DNA from: Theobroma cacao
Lineage: Eukaryota; Streptophyta; Magnoliopsida; Malvales; Malvaceae
NCBI RefSeq assembly: GCF_000208745.1
Contig: NC_030853.1
Location: 10,744,729-10,808,728, forward strand
Reading direction: 5' to 3'
DNA: 64,000 bases
Shown: in pieces, positions 48,717 through 60,203 of the stretch
Layout: every line of letters begins with the position of its first letter
Position numbering within the stretch: the stretch's first letter is position 1
The notes under the pieces: model-generated
What the model was told of the DNA's origin: nothing
The model's database searches: none
Seen by the model: the letters and a program-made list of their open reading frames with translations, nothing else
Translations under genes and position numbers: made by a program

Positions 48717-49150
48717 CCTCCATAGCTTATAGGGCTGGATGCTTCGTGATCTTCCACCCTATGAGTGCTTTGATAGGTATGATCTGTGGCGAAGTATGAC
48801 TCTCCACCCAAGAGCTTGGAGGAGGAGGGAAGGGACTGCTCCGTTGCTTCGTGATCCGGAGTGAAGTGCACCTCTTGCCGAGTGAAGGGGGGGATGCTTC
48901 GTGATCTCCCACCCCCTAGTGACAATAGCATAAGCCGTTGCATATGAGATGATGATGATGGGATGATGTGCATGATGATGATGATGGGATGGTGTGCATG
49001 TTGATGATGGGTATATGGTTGTAAATGCAAATATGTAAGCATTTGTTTTGTTGAAATTTGGAAGTTTACATGTGTTACATGTTGCTATTGTTATTTTAGC
49101 AGGATGACTTGTTTTAAGGGAAAAATGAGACTTTTTCCTTGATGTTCTGG

Positions 49151-49189
49151 TTCTCGCTGCAGCGAGAATGAAGTTCGCTACAGCGAGAA
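49151..49189 (+). repeat. GCTGCAGC palindromic units in LTR C
   Basis: 49151-49168 is the perfect 18-bp palindrome TTCTCGCTGCAGCGAGAA. 49173-49189 is a second, one-base variant (TTCGCTACAGCGAGAA). Confidence 0.8.
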
Positions 49190-51371
49190 ACTTTCTGTCC
49201 ATTTTGCTAACTTGTGGGTTTTTGCCATATTTCCCATTTCTTTGGTACCATAGTTGAGCATGGATTTTTGTAAAGTGATTTACTCATGTGGGGTTTACAT
49301 GAGGGGTTTAAAGGAGCTAAAACAATTGCATGGTTTTAAGAAAACGAATACATCATGATTTCGATAAACATTCCTTATTGTATGCTTGTTCCCTCCTTGT
49401 TCACTCACTGAGTATTGTACTCACGTTTTATAAAAATTCATGTTTTCAGATCAGGTGACTGTTGGACCCTAGATCGAGGAGTCCCCGTAGTGCATCTCCT
49501 GGGTATGTGTCTGGCATTCGATAGTAATCCCTTTTATTGTAAATGTCTCCGCTGGAAGTCATGGGTCCTTTTGTATTGTGAATACAATCTAACAATGTGA
49601 ATATGTGTATGCAATGTAAATTGCTAAATACATGACTGGTATAGTGCATGTATATTATTATCGATAATGCCATTGTGTTTTGGCTATGTTCACACCCAGG
49701 AAAAGGTGTGTGTGTATGCATGATATGATAAATTTGTTAAACAAAGGTAAATGGATAGGCTTGCTTGGGCTTAGTGAGCTATGCTCATTGAGCTCATGCG
49801 CCGGTCATGGCCCTAGAAATTGGGTCGTGATAAGAACATTGGTTGACCAAACTTCAAATTGGAGAAATGGCAGGCTGAAGAGTTTGAGAAACAAAACCAA
49901 CTTAGTCAACCAAGTCAGTCGACTAAGTGTTCTTTGCCAGAAACTGCAAACCAAAAACAGAATCAACTTAGTCAACCAAGTTAGTAGACTAAAAGCTCTT
50001 TGTCTGCAATTTGAACCAGAACACTACAAGACAGATTAACGGCTAGATCTCATCCTCAACTGTTTCCAATGGATATAAACTGCCAAACTGCCATCAGAGT
50101 TGCATCTCCAAGTATAAAAGGGTCTTCCAACAATGAGAAACAAGTTTTTTTGAAGCTTTGAATGAGATTTAAGCTATAGAAAGTAGAAAAACCAGAAAAG
50201 CTTCACTGTACTTGTTTGCACTTAAACTCCTACTCTTTGTCATTGTATTTAGCACTCATCTTGTACCAATCAGATCAACTTGTGATCATAGGTACTTTCT
50301 TTTACCACTTCTTCTTGTATACTTAGAGTGAGAGAGTCACTCTAAGGGGTTGTTCAAGCTTGGGAAAGCTTGAATATTATAGGTTGTGGTTGAGCCTTGG
50401 AAAACCACTTTCAATTTTAGTTGAGGCCGTGAAAAAACTAGTGTAAAGGTTTTGGCTGAGCTTGTGAAAAGCCATTGTAAAAGCTTGGTGAAAGCTTGTG
50501 AAATTCACTAGATTCTTAGTGAATCGTTGGGAAAATCCTTGGTTGGATAATCAAGGTAGTGCATATAGGTCTTGGATCGAACCACTCTAAATTGTTGTGC
50601 ATCTTATACTTTGCTTTTAATTTCTTGAGTTCTGAAAATTAGTTCCACACCTTATCAAGAGCCAAATTGTGCTATTCACCCCCTCTAGCACACATTAACA
50701 GGACCAACAGTTCGATGCAAGATGAAGGAATGATTAAAGAAAGAATGAAACTAAAAAATAAAACAAAGCAGACAATACACAAAGATTTATAGTGGTTTGA
50801 TCAAAGACCTACATCCACTACTTTGATTGTTCAATTAAGGATTTTCCAAACCAAGTCACTATAAATGGTGGATTTCCCAAGCTCCCACCAAACTTTTACA
50901 ATGGCTTTCACAGGCTCAGCCACAACCTTTAACAATAGTTTTTCCCGGGATCAACCAAAACCCAAAACTAACTTTTCCTAGGCTGAGTTAAAACCTACAC
51001 ATCCAATCAAGCTAACCCAAGCTCGATCAATCCACTTAGAGTGACTCGCACACTCTAAGTATTCAAGGAAAAAAGAAATAAAGAAGTACCTATGATCACT
51101 AACCTGATCTGAATGGTACAAAATGAAGTGTTTATCTCAATTACAAAGATTAGAGTGAAGTGTAGAAAGGATGCAGAGAGTTTTTGCTATTTTTTAGCTC
51201 TTTTTTATCTTGGAAGCATCTCTTATGTTTCTTAGGCATTGAGAGTGCGTTATATACTTGAAAAACCAACTATAATTGGTGTTTGATAGTTACTGACAGT
51301 TGGAAACAGTTTGGAGTCAGTTATAGCCGTTAGTTTGTCTTCTAGCATTCAAATTCAAATTTTCAGACAGT

Positions 51372-51592
51372 GAGCTCTTAGTTGACTAACATGCTTCTTA
51401 GTCGACTAAGTCGTCTCTGTCTTCTAATCTCAGTTTTTGGAAGTGAGCTCTTAGTTGACTAACAATGCTTTTTAGTCAATTAAGTTCTCTTTGTCTTGTA
51501 ATTGAAGTTTCTGGCAATGAGCACTTAGTCGACTAACCATGCTTCTTAGTCAAGTAAGTCTTCTTTGTCTTTGAACCGGCCAACTTCATTTT
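51372..51592 (-). repeat. ~74-bp U3 repeat, three copies, in copia-2 LTR
   Basis: Units start near 51372, 51445 and 51519. Each has (CTCTTAG/CACTTAG)T(T/C)GACTAAC followed by a CTTAGTC(G/A) word and a TCTNTTTGTCT tail. TTAGTCGACTAA, a perfect 12-bp palindrome, occurs at 51398-51409. Confidence 0.75.
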
Positions 51593-51894
51593 TGAATTTT
51601 AACGAACCAACTCCCTTGGTTATCTGACTAAGAGGCTTCTGTTTGTATCCAACACCCGCTTAACTGATTAAATCTTATGTTAACTAGTTAAGACTAATCT
51701 GTCTTCATTAAAGCTCTTTCTTCTTTGCATGTTTAACCAATTAACCCATCTTGCAACTGAGCAAGCATCTTGACTTGCTTTCAAATACCAAATATATTAA
51801 TGAATTTAAGCTTTCTCCTGTACACTTAAATAATATAGTTAGACACTAATGAATGGGAATATTTTGCTATCATAAAAAATATATAGAGTCAACA

Positions 51895-54800
51895 TTCTCT
51901 ATCTCTTATTTTTGATGATCACAAAACACTCCTAGATTAAGAGTGTAATGTCTATGTTCAATATGAATGCTTCAAATCTTTATGCGTAATGAGTTGCTTC
52001 CCCTTCGTCAATGCATCTACTTTTCTTTTCATAATATTCAACAAAACCAAAACAAAGCATCACACACATAAATTAAGCATGAAGACCTATCAAACTCTAT
52101 TTAACTAAATCTTCCTTCTCTCTTTTTTCTTTTTCATCATTAAACAAGATATTCAAAACTCCCCTTTAACGAGTGCATCTATATTTTCCTTTAATCTTTA
52201 ATCAGACTTTAATGAATGAGAATCATAAGCACTCATACACCTACGTCATACAAGCTTATGGATATAGTTCAATAACTTCAAGAGTCAATCTTGTGTCTAT
52301 GTAGGAACAAATGTATGGGAGTTAAATCATTTCAAGAAATGGTCAAGAATTACTCAAAAAATGTTCAAGCAAATTTGATCATTTTGTCATAATCAAAACT
52401 ATAATAATTTTAAAGCTAACAATCTCCCCCTTTTTGATATGACAAAACTATGAGCATAATTTGCATTTGAAATGATTTTAAAATCTCCCCCTTAACATAT
52501 GCATAAAATTAAATTTGCTCAAAACCTTCTCCCCCTATTTATTATATCAAAAAGGTTAAGAAGAGTAAGCATTACGCACTTAAGTTCAAGAAATAATGGT
52601 TAGCAAAATCTATCAAGAATAAAAGCATTAAGACCATGAATATGTAACCATAAAGTCTCTAAGTCATCATACATATGCACTTAATATTCTCAACCAAGTC
52701 ATTAAGAAATATACCCATTGAGCACATTCAAGTATTAATTCATCAGAGAATCATCAATAAGAAAGCCACATGTATATATCTCTGTAAGCAAAATGTGGAC
52801 ATAACATTTATGTAGTTCAAGAAAGATAAGCATAAAGATGTTCAATAAGCACATAAGCCATATTTTATTTCCAATACTATGTGTTAAAGCTCAATATACC
52901 AATTGATAGATGTAAGTAAAATCTCCTCATTTGTAAAAGCATGATAGCAATTATGAGAGATGGAATCATTTTAAAGCTCATTATATCAATTGGTTAAGCA
53001 CTAGTAAAGACTTCCCCTATCATTAAGCATTCCAAGCATATCAAATACAAGGCTTAAAATATTCAAAAAAGATATGATCAATTTAAAGCCCAAGTGAGAA
53101 AAGACAGTTATAAAGCTTGATGCTAATTTTAAAGCTAAGCACTAATTGAGAAAACTTAAGGCTTGATACCAACTATGCATTTCAACATTCAAGTTTAAGT
53201 GAGAAGCAATATAAGGCACAACATTTGTTTTGGTGTTTAGAAAGATTTTACCGGTAACGAAGAACACCAAATGTTGAATTCTCACCAAACCTTGTTGTTG
53301 AAGATCTTAATTCCTTATGATATGATTGACTCCCCCTTAAGAAATCATAAGTTCAACACAAATTATTAGAGATCCTCAATAGATCAAATATTAGGAGAGA
53401 AATCATGAGTCTAGAATAAATGAGCATTCAAATGGATATTCAATTTATTTTGCTAATGCTCAAGTATTCATGGAACTAAATGAGTATGAGCATTTGAATA
53501 CATGTTCAACATATGCATCAAATATTCATAATTCAAGAACTATTTGCAAAGTGGTTCTTAGGCATGTCTAAGGTATCATTAGTCTTCAAGCATCATTCTC
53601 AATTATCACCAAGTATTATCAATCATCATCAAGCATTCATTATTTATTCTCAATATTAATCAGCCAAGCAGTATCAATCAAGAATTTCTAGGAAATTCCC
53701 TATTTCATATATAAAAATAGCAACTCAGGGAAAAAAAAATCATCATTAAGCATTTTTAATGAGTATTCTTCCAAATTATTTTCAAGCAGTCATTCATCAA
53801 AGTCATTTTGAAGCAAGCATTGCAAGATGTATTCTCCAAATTATATAGGAAATTGTCAATTCAAAGAGAACTTTCACAAAAGGCATATCATTATTAATGA
53901 AGCATGATTAAAGCATTTTGCATTTATTGCAATCATGTATGAGAGTTATAATCAAATAAGCACAAACATGACTACAAAAAAGAAAATGACTATCTTCATT
54001 AATCATGATTCCATTTTTCACAAATATATAGACATATACCAAAATAAATACAAGCATTGAATTTTAATGTGGTACATGCTATTTCTCAATATTCTTGATT
54101 CATGAGTGATATCGATTGTTATAGAATATTGAAAGTAAAGCACTCAACTCATGAATATATTCAAAGTGAACATTCAATCATTAATAAATACTAATTATCA
54201 AGATTCAAGAAATAAATATTTAATCAAAGCACATTAGGTATTCATTGCTAACTAAAGCTATAGGCCATATTTTATTTGACATGTCAAGTTGTTTATGGTG
54301 ACCTATAAGCTAAAGTTGGATGCACACAAAATCTTTAGTTCATGTAAACGTTAAGGCTCAATGAAGACATAGTTAACATTTAAATGCATATTCAAAATAA
54401 ATTTTAACTATGTCAACTCTCAATATATGGCATGATCAAACTTGACAATTAAATTCATATTCAAATGCATAGCTCATGTCAAGTCTTAGACTTCAAACCT
54501 TAAGGTCAATCATAAAGAGAAATCATATAAGCATGTGTCTTGACCAATATAGTAGATGAACCAAGAATATTTTCATTAAGTTCAATGAGTTCATCCTAAT
54601 TGAGTTCATATGCATAATCAAGAAAAAAAATTTTAAAACAATCATTTAAGCATAATCATAAACCATATTTCAAGAATTGATCTTATGATTCATTGTAAAG
54701 ATTTTTTTAACATAAGCACATGAACATTCCATTTCTCAAGACATGATTTTTCAATGTAAGCATATGAGGATTTATGGAATCAATATGAGTGTCATGCTTG

Positions 54801-56978
54801 GGAATAGATAGATTTAAGTAATTAAAAAGGATTTCCCATTTTTCAGCAAGTTTTGCAATTTCAAGAACATGTACTTGCACCACATGATTAGGAAAGTATT
54901 CATAATACATGTTTTTAAGAGTCAAGAATCATCTTTGAAAAGAAAATTCAGGGAAAAAAATATTGCAATGGACAAGAAGTAAAGTAAACAGATATTTTGG
55001 AACTCAAAACCTGTCCATTTTGGCTTTAAAGCCCTAAAGAGTCGACTACATATCCCTTGGGTCCACTTTTTATCATTCTAGCAGCATTTGCATTTTGTTC
55101 TACAATAGTCGACCAGCTATGCTTTGGTGTAAATAATGCTTGATCCCTTGCTTATTGAAAAGCCAAAAAAAGGTGCAAAACATGCAATGTTCCAAGGTAT
55201 AATGATCTCAAAACATGGATTCGTGTGAGAACAATTTAGAATTTCATTTTAACCATGTTAAAACATCATTTTGGACATGTATGATCAAAGATTCTTCAAG
55301 AAAAACATGTGAACTCAAATTTTGGCTTTTATTGCTCATTGTTCACAAGTGCTAAAAAGTTGAAATGCTCATTTGAAGAATCATGCCTTTAATATGCTCA
55401 AACATATTCAATTTACATCATGATGCGTGACTATGACTTATAACAAGCATTTAAACAATGTTTAAGCATAATAAGCATCAAATTTAGCATTTTCTACAAT
55501 TTTTCAGCATATGGATAAAAATGCCCTTGAGGTCATTCAAGCATTCATTTGCAATAAGATCAAGTTATAATAGCATTTTCAACATAAGGCACCCTTGTTC
55601 AAGTTTTATATCATTGAAATCATTATAGCCTCAAGCATTACAAAAAGATCTGTTCCTTTGCTTGAAAAATGCCATCAATGTCAAATTATCACACTCAAAA
55701 TCATGCTTAAGAAATCCCTTTCAATCAATTTCACCAATCATGAGATAAATACCAAGCAAAATGGGATTTATGCAATTCATGTATCAAATCAATTTTGCTC
55801 AACCATGCTATATCATCAAAAACAATGAATCAATTTCAATCAAAGAGAATAACAAGCTTTCACAAGAAAATCAATTGATAAAGAATTAATCTTTCTTTGC
55901 AAACTTTTTAACTTGAAACATTCAAGATTTGACTTGCTTTGTGAAAAATCATGAGCTCTATATCACTCAATTTTGTTCAATTATCCTTTAAATGATTTAT
56001 GAAATGTGTAATGAGCATAATGAATCATGTTTATGCATGTCAAGGGTCATTTGCAAATATCTCACAATCATGTGCCAAAAAGGCTCTTATGACCATTCAC
56101 GCTTACAGGCAAGCATACTCATCCAATAAGAACAAGTCATAAGTATTTTCATTTTGAAACACACTTGTTCAATTCATAAATCATTCTAAACTTAAAGGAT
56201 GGCAATATGTTTCTCATATAAGCTCATTTTGCTTCAAAAGTACCAATTCGAGTAGTCAAAACTTTCAAGCTCATTATCAACCATCTTGAACTATTCAAAG
56301 AAGTTCTAGAATGTAAATCAAGATTGTTCAAATCATCAACTTATGTTAGGCACAAGGAAATCAAGGACAATTTTTTTAATTCAATTTTCCTTGTCTTAAA
56401 CTACTTGAATAAGTGTGAGTGTAAGTCATCAAGTATGCTCATATTTCTATCACATTATCCAACCTTTTATGTTTCAAAATTATGCACAAAAATCATTTTT
56501 CCTTAAAGAAGTAGTATGGAAACAATGTCATAAATCATGAGGAAATTTTATAAAAACAATTTTCCATAACCAATCAATCTTAATAAAACAATTTTCTCAA
56601 AGTAAGAATGATAATATATTCAAGATCAAATCTAAGTACATACTTAATCTTTAGATTCATACTTCCTTGAAACTTTTAGCATGTATCATATTAAGTCAAG
56701 TTGCATAGTCAAGATTTATCAATAAAGCTCAATGAATAATGTACTTAATATTCAAGCAAGAATAGGCAATCAAACTTTTCAATTAAGAAAAGTAAACAAT
56801 TTTAGAAACCAAGCTAAATGAATGAAACTTTCAATAAATAAGCAGTCAAAATTCTCATTTAAACAAATAAATGGCTTTTAGCATAGAGATCACCTATTTT
56901 CCTTTATATGTGACTAAAGAGTATTCATTCTTCAAGAATTGTTCCTCCTTGCTCCAGTACACCTACAAGGGACATTTT
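51895..56978 (-). other. Copia-2 interior: AT-rich non-coding DNA
   Basis: It begins with a decayed PPT region (reverse complement of the 'gagtgttttgtgatcatcaa' word that precedes copia 3' LTRs). CTCCCCCTTTTTGATATGAC near 52425 and CTCCCCC runs near 52488 and 52530 match the GGGGGAG words of the copia-1 3' non-coding region. The remaining ~4.4 kb is rich in AAGCAT, TCAAG and CATTCAA words with no pol motif on either strand. A 72-residue minus frame at 54707-54925 is unrecognised. Confidence 0.55.
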
Positions 56979-57909
56979 TCATTTGATCTTTGGTATCCAA
57001 ATTGCTTCGGATCCTTGAAAGTTAGTCTCATCACACAACATTCCTTTTGGAACCCATACTTGTCTAAATTTATAAGGTAAACATTTTCTAATTGGACAAG
57101 TATATGAATAATAACCATAAAATGTGCAATGTTTGCATTTGGTCATTTTGGAAGATGAGGAATTCATGAAAGCCTTTGTTTCTCATTTAATAAATCTTCA
57201 AATTTTATTTTCACATTAAAATTTCCTTTTTTTTCAAAATATCAATTTTTTTTAGTAAGCTTCAAAATCCTTTTCCAAGTCAATTTTTGTTTTCATCAAA
57301 AATTCATTTTCAACATCGAGTATGGAAATAATATTCTTGCTCTTCATATTCATTTTCTCAAACTCAAATGCTAAATCCTCAAAAGCATCATGCAATTCAT
57401 CAAAAGCATATGAATTAAGTTCACAAGATGAAGAAGTTACCTTTATCTCTTCAAGAGCCATGCGGCATAATTCAATTTGATTTGAGGATTGTCTTCACTT
57501 GATTCCGTGTCTGCATTTGCCATGTTGCTTGTTGAGCATTAATTCTCATAAGAGTTCTCTTCCAATTCCTTTTCCATATTTTTTTCTCTATATAACTCTT
57601 CTAATTTTTGCCAAATTTCCTTGGCATTTTCGCACATGAACACTTTATTGTATTCTTTATAATCAAGTGCACAAATGAGAGTGTGAATGGCCTTAGAGTT
57701 GATTTGTGCTCTCCTCATTTCAGCTTCTGTCCACTTATTTTTATCTTTGGGAGTTTTCTCACCATTTACCGAATTTGTAGTCACAGGAATGAAAGGACCA
57801 TCCGTAATGACATCCCATATCTCATATTCATAAGCCCTAATATAAATGGGCATTTTAGTACTCCAATAAGGATAGTTTGATCCATCAAATAGAGGAGGTA
57901 TATTAATGC
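56979..57909 (-). pseudogene. Gag remnant of copia-2
   Basis: Three minus-strand pieces match copia-1 Gag. 57539-57909 starts at INIPPLFDGSNYPYWSTKMP and runs through YEIWDVITDGPF, INSKAIHTLICALD and KEIWQKLEELYREK, the first half of the UBN2 region. It jumps to an acidic TESSEDN stretch, then MALEEIKVTSSSCELNSYAF (57252-57461), the coiled-coil part. 56979-57167 holds a knuckle-like CKHCTFYGYYSYTC and VWVPKG. The middle of Gag between UBN2 and TESSEDN is missing. An open frame runs 13 bases into the B LTR at 57910, but those first codons come from the LTR. Confidence 0.78.
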
Positions 57910-58397
57910 TGTAGTAACCCATATTTTGATACAGTGGCTAATAAAGTTTGCGAATGCCAATTGAGGTTAATTACCTAGTTAAAAAGGGTAATTCAAAAGT
58001 GAACCTGCGAAATCTCGATCTCTATAGACATGTAACTAGAAGTAGAGGCGATAATGAGGACCAAGGGTAATTTCGTAATTTCTCTTGGTAAGCTCCTATG
58101 AGTGGGTTTTTTTTATGCTATTAAGGTCTAAATAGGCCTAAGGAATGAATGAATGATGTTTATGATGGTAAAATAAATGAAGATAAAAATAATGATAATT
58201 TTCATGATAGGGGCAAAATGGTCATTTTACATCTCGAGTCTAAATTTTTATGTTTTCGTAAACCCGAGTATTTCTAGACTATTATGGACCTTGCCCTAGT
58301 GTCAAAAGATTAAAATGTTGCACAAAGGATGAAAGGAAGACAAAGTCATCATGTTAAGGGCATTTTGGTAATTTATGTGAGAAATAGATAAACTTTA

Positions 58398-58405
58398 TAT
58401 ATAAA
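58398..58405 (+). promoter_or_regulatory. TATA box in LTR B
   Basis: TATATAAA in CTTTATATATAAATATC. It is followed by a CT-rich leader containing AAACCCTAAAAAAG (near 58592), which fits an LTR promoter at the U3/R border. Confidence 0.5.
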
Positions 58406-59031
58406 TATCTAAAGCTCCAGCAATTTCCAACAACTTCTAGCCATTTATTCTTCCCTTCTCATCTCACATTTCTTCATCTCCATGGGAGCCTCCCATAAAG
58501 CTTTCATAGCTCTCTCAATTAACTTCAATTTTCATGCTTTTTAGCACTTTTTCATAGAACCTTTTTGTGCTCTTTCACTCTCTCACCTTAAAACCCTAAA
58601 AAAGTCTTACTTCCATCTTCTTCTCACTAGCTAGACATGTAGAGAGAGAGAGAGTGATTTTCCTTATTAGCTTGAAGAATTTTGAAAGAGAATTCAACTA
58701 CAAAGACCATCAAGGTGAGTATTAGTTAGGGTTTAATTTCTTTAGTTGTTGATAATGGCTAACAATGGGCTTTGTGAGTGTTTTATCATTAAGGTTGTTT
58801 ATTCACTCTTAGGGTGACTAGAGTAGTGTGAATAACTAGCCACTTAATGGCAATTGGAAGCTAGTTAGGAATAACTAGTAGAACTTGATTAGGAAAGAGC
58901 TTTCGGAATTATATTAATGCCAATTTGGGTTGGGTTGTGATGTTGTGTGTGTATAGGTTCCAACAAGGCCTCACATGTTCATTTGGAGCATTAGTTGAGG
59001 TTAGAGTCAAGGAAAAGAATCAACAAGACCG

Positions 59032-59757
59032 GTGAGTGAACTTGCATCAAAGTGTTTTTGGGAAATACATATGTGTTGGGATGAAGCATTTAAATGATTT
59101 TACTTGGTTTTCAGTAAATTATGCATGGGAGAATGCATTCTCGCTACAGCGAGAAACTCTTGGGTGGTGGGGGCACAAACCAGCCCTGTTTCTTACTGCA
59201 GTGAAAAGGAATTTTCACTGTAGCGAGGAATTTCGCTGCAGCGAAAATGGATTCTCGCTGCAGCAAGAAACTCTCTGGTAAACCCAAAATTCTAGTGCAG
59301 TGCTTCCATTTTGACAACTATTTTGACCACCTTCCAATCAAAACTGGGAAAAGTGGTAAACATAAAAGTTGTAGCCCAGCATCTTAGCTTTCTAATGGTC
59401 TAAAAATCAGATCAATTGAACGTTTTTAGTGGGAGATATATTGGAAAACTGAAATATATGCAAACCAAGACTGTTTCTCACTACAGCGAGAAACTTGCTG
59501 CCATGCTTGCCACCTTGCTTGATTTTGACATATTTTTCACCCATTTAACTTCATGGATTGATCATGGGTTTTTGTAACACTATGAGGTTATTAATCAAAG
59601 TTTGAAATGAGGGGTTTTTAGTAAGAAATTAAATCAATTGCATTGTTTTTGAAATAAGTGCATCATGATTTCCAAATTCTTCCTATCAATTGCTTGTTCC
59701 CTTCTTATGTTCACTGATTGAGTTTTATACTCACATTTTTAAACTTCATGTTTGCAG
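59032..59757 (+). other. Intron-like segment in LTR B (726 nt)
   Basis: The donor reads GACCG then GTGAGTGAACTTGC; the acceptor reads CTTCATGTTTGCAG then ATTTGG. Edges are shared with 32579-33218 and 48442-49449. It contains the palindromic array at 59138-59492. Confidence 0.45.
59138..59492 (+). repeat. Palindromic GCTGCAGC-type array in LTR B
   Basis: Units include TTCTCGCTACAGCGAGAA (59138-59155), TTTCGCTGCAGCGAAA (59231-59246, a perfect palindrome), TTCTCGCTGCAGCAAGAA (59252-59269), two weaker units between 59189 and 59228, and TTTCTCACTACAGCGAGAAA (59474-59493). Confidence 0.75.
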
Positions 59758-60190
59758 ATTTGGAGGCAATGGGGACCTAGATTGGGTGTCCACATATGCT
59801 CGTCTTCTTGGTAGGTACTATAGCATCTCATTAGTTGTACCTTCACCCATGGTCACTCCATTAACGGTCAAGAGTCTATTACCTGTGAACGCGTATATGT
59901 AATGTAATCTGCCAGGATCCATGTTATAAGTCAAATATGTATATTTGATTATTGATGCCACTATAAGTTGGCAAACGGGTGACATTTTTTTGACATAATA
60001 AAATTATAAGTATTGAGTCACTATAAAATATTACTGAAATATTTTAGTAGAGAATTACAATATGTGGTTTTAGAAATGATGGTTGGGAATGATGATCGGG
60101 ATTGCATAAAAAGGCTTGCTTGGGCTTAGTGGGCTATGCCCATTGAGCCCATGCGCCGATCATGGCTCAGGATTTGAGTTGTGACAATGG

Positions 60191-60203
60191 TGGTATCAGA
60201 GCC
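60191..60203 (+). other. Primer binding site of the B element
   Basis: TGGTATCAGAGCC, an exact match to the complement of the initiator-Met tRNA 3' end, four bases after the LTR end. Confidence 0.88.

Larger units (their letters stand above)
48442..49449 (+). other. Intron-like segment in LTR C (1008 nt)
   Basis: The donor reads ATACCG then GTGAGTGGACTTGC; the acceptor reads TTCATGTTTTCAG then ATCAGG. It includes the 42-bp minisatellite (48633-48716), a GATG-rich run (48949-49015) and two palindromic GCTGCAGC-type units (49151-49189). Confidence 0.45.
46852..49832 (+). mobile_element. Solo LTR C, TSD AGAAC
   Basis: 2981 bp, TGTGAGACCC to GGTCGTGATA (CA mutated to TA), with AGAAC at 46847-46851 and 49833-49837. 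The first ~1.6 kb aligns with LTR A (plus orientation), including the GTACTGAGTGGTACAAC block, the CCAAT-containing region near 47517 and TGTCAAGGTGGTGAG near 48350. From the GTGAGT at 48442 on it aligns with LTR B to the end (GGCTTGCTTGGGCTTAGTG). It is uninterrupted, which makes it the reference copy for family C. Confidence 0.9.
37627..50709 (+). mobile_element. Copia-1: complete SIRE/Maximus-like copia element with env-like ORF
   Basis: The 5' LTR is 37627-38701. The 3' LTR is 46662-50709, split by solo C. The order gag, protease, integrase, RT, RNase H is copia type, followed by a long third ORF as in SIRE-type elements. The flanks are GTTTG (37622-37626) and GTTCG (50710-50714), a TSD with one change. 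PBS at 38704, PPT at 46647-46660. The polyprotein carries many stops, mostly CAA or CAG turned into TAA or TAG. It inserted into the copia-2 LTR in opposite orientation. Confidence 0.92.
46662..50709 (+). repeat. 3' LTR of copia-1, split by solo LTR C
   Basis: The pieces 46662-46851 and 49838-50709 match the 5' LTR from start to end (~1.06 kb). The sequence resumes with ATTGGTTGACCAAAC after the C insertion and its AGAAC duplication. Confidence 0.9.
37519..51894 (-). repeat. 3' LTR of copia-2, split by copia-1
   Basis: It starts TGTTGGTTCC (37519) and ends GAGTCAACA (51894) in + orientation, about 1.29 kb once copia-1 is removed. The reverse complement matches the copia-0 LTR end (CACCCCCTCTxGCAC, CACTATAAATCTTTGTG). 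A TATATAAC core lies near 51253 on the minus strand. Three ~74-bp units with TTAGTCGACTAA-like palindromes lie just upstream of it in transcription. Confidence 0.78.
37519..57909 (-). mobile_element. Copia-2: SIRE-like copia element lacking pol (5' end missing)
   Basis: The 3' LTR is 37519-37626 plus 50715-51894. To its right lies the reverse complement of a 3' non-coding region and PPT-like run, then ~5 kb of AT-rich non-coding DNA, then gag remnants (56979-57909) reading leftward. Gag is cut at 57910 by a B element, so the 5' LTR is not visible. No RT, integrase or RNase H motif was found between LTR and gag. This resembles non-autonomous elements that keep only gag. Confidence 0.65.
57910..60186 (+). 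repeat. 5' LTR of the B element
   Basis: 2277 bp, TGTAGTAACCC to GAGTTGTGACA. The start matches solo B (TTTGATAxxGTGxCTAATAAAG ... GCCAATTGAGGTTAATTA) and the end shares GGCTTGCTTGGGCTTAGTGG. It lacks the 42-bp minisatellite but has five or so palindromic units. Confidence 0.82.

Noticed and set aside
48949..49015. GATG-rich run, possible CRISPR-like or regulatory repeat
   Set aside because: Simple-sequence slippage inside a plant LTR; no spacers, and CRISPR is not expected in a plant genome.
48403..49202. Several overlapping minus-strand ORFs of 60-147 residues, His/Ser-rich
   Set aside because: They fall in the minisatellite and GATG-rich part of solo LTR C and reflect repeat composition.
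54707..54925. 72-residue minus-strand ORF in the copia-2 interior
   Set aside because: No recognised family, no neighbouring coding support; kept only as a note in the interior entry.
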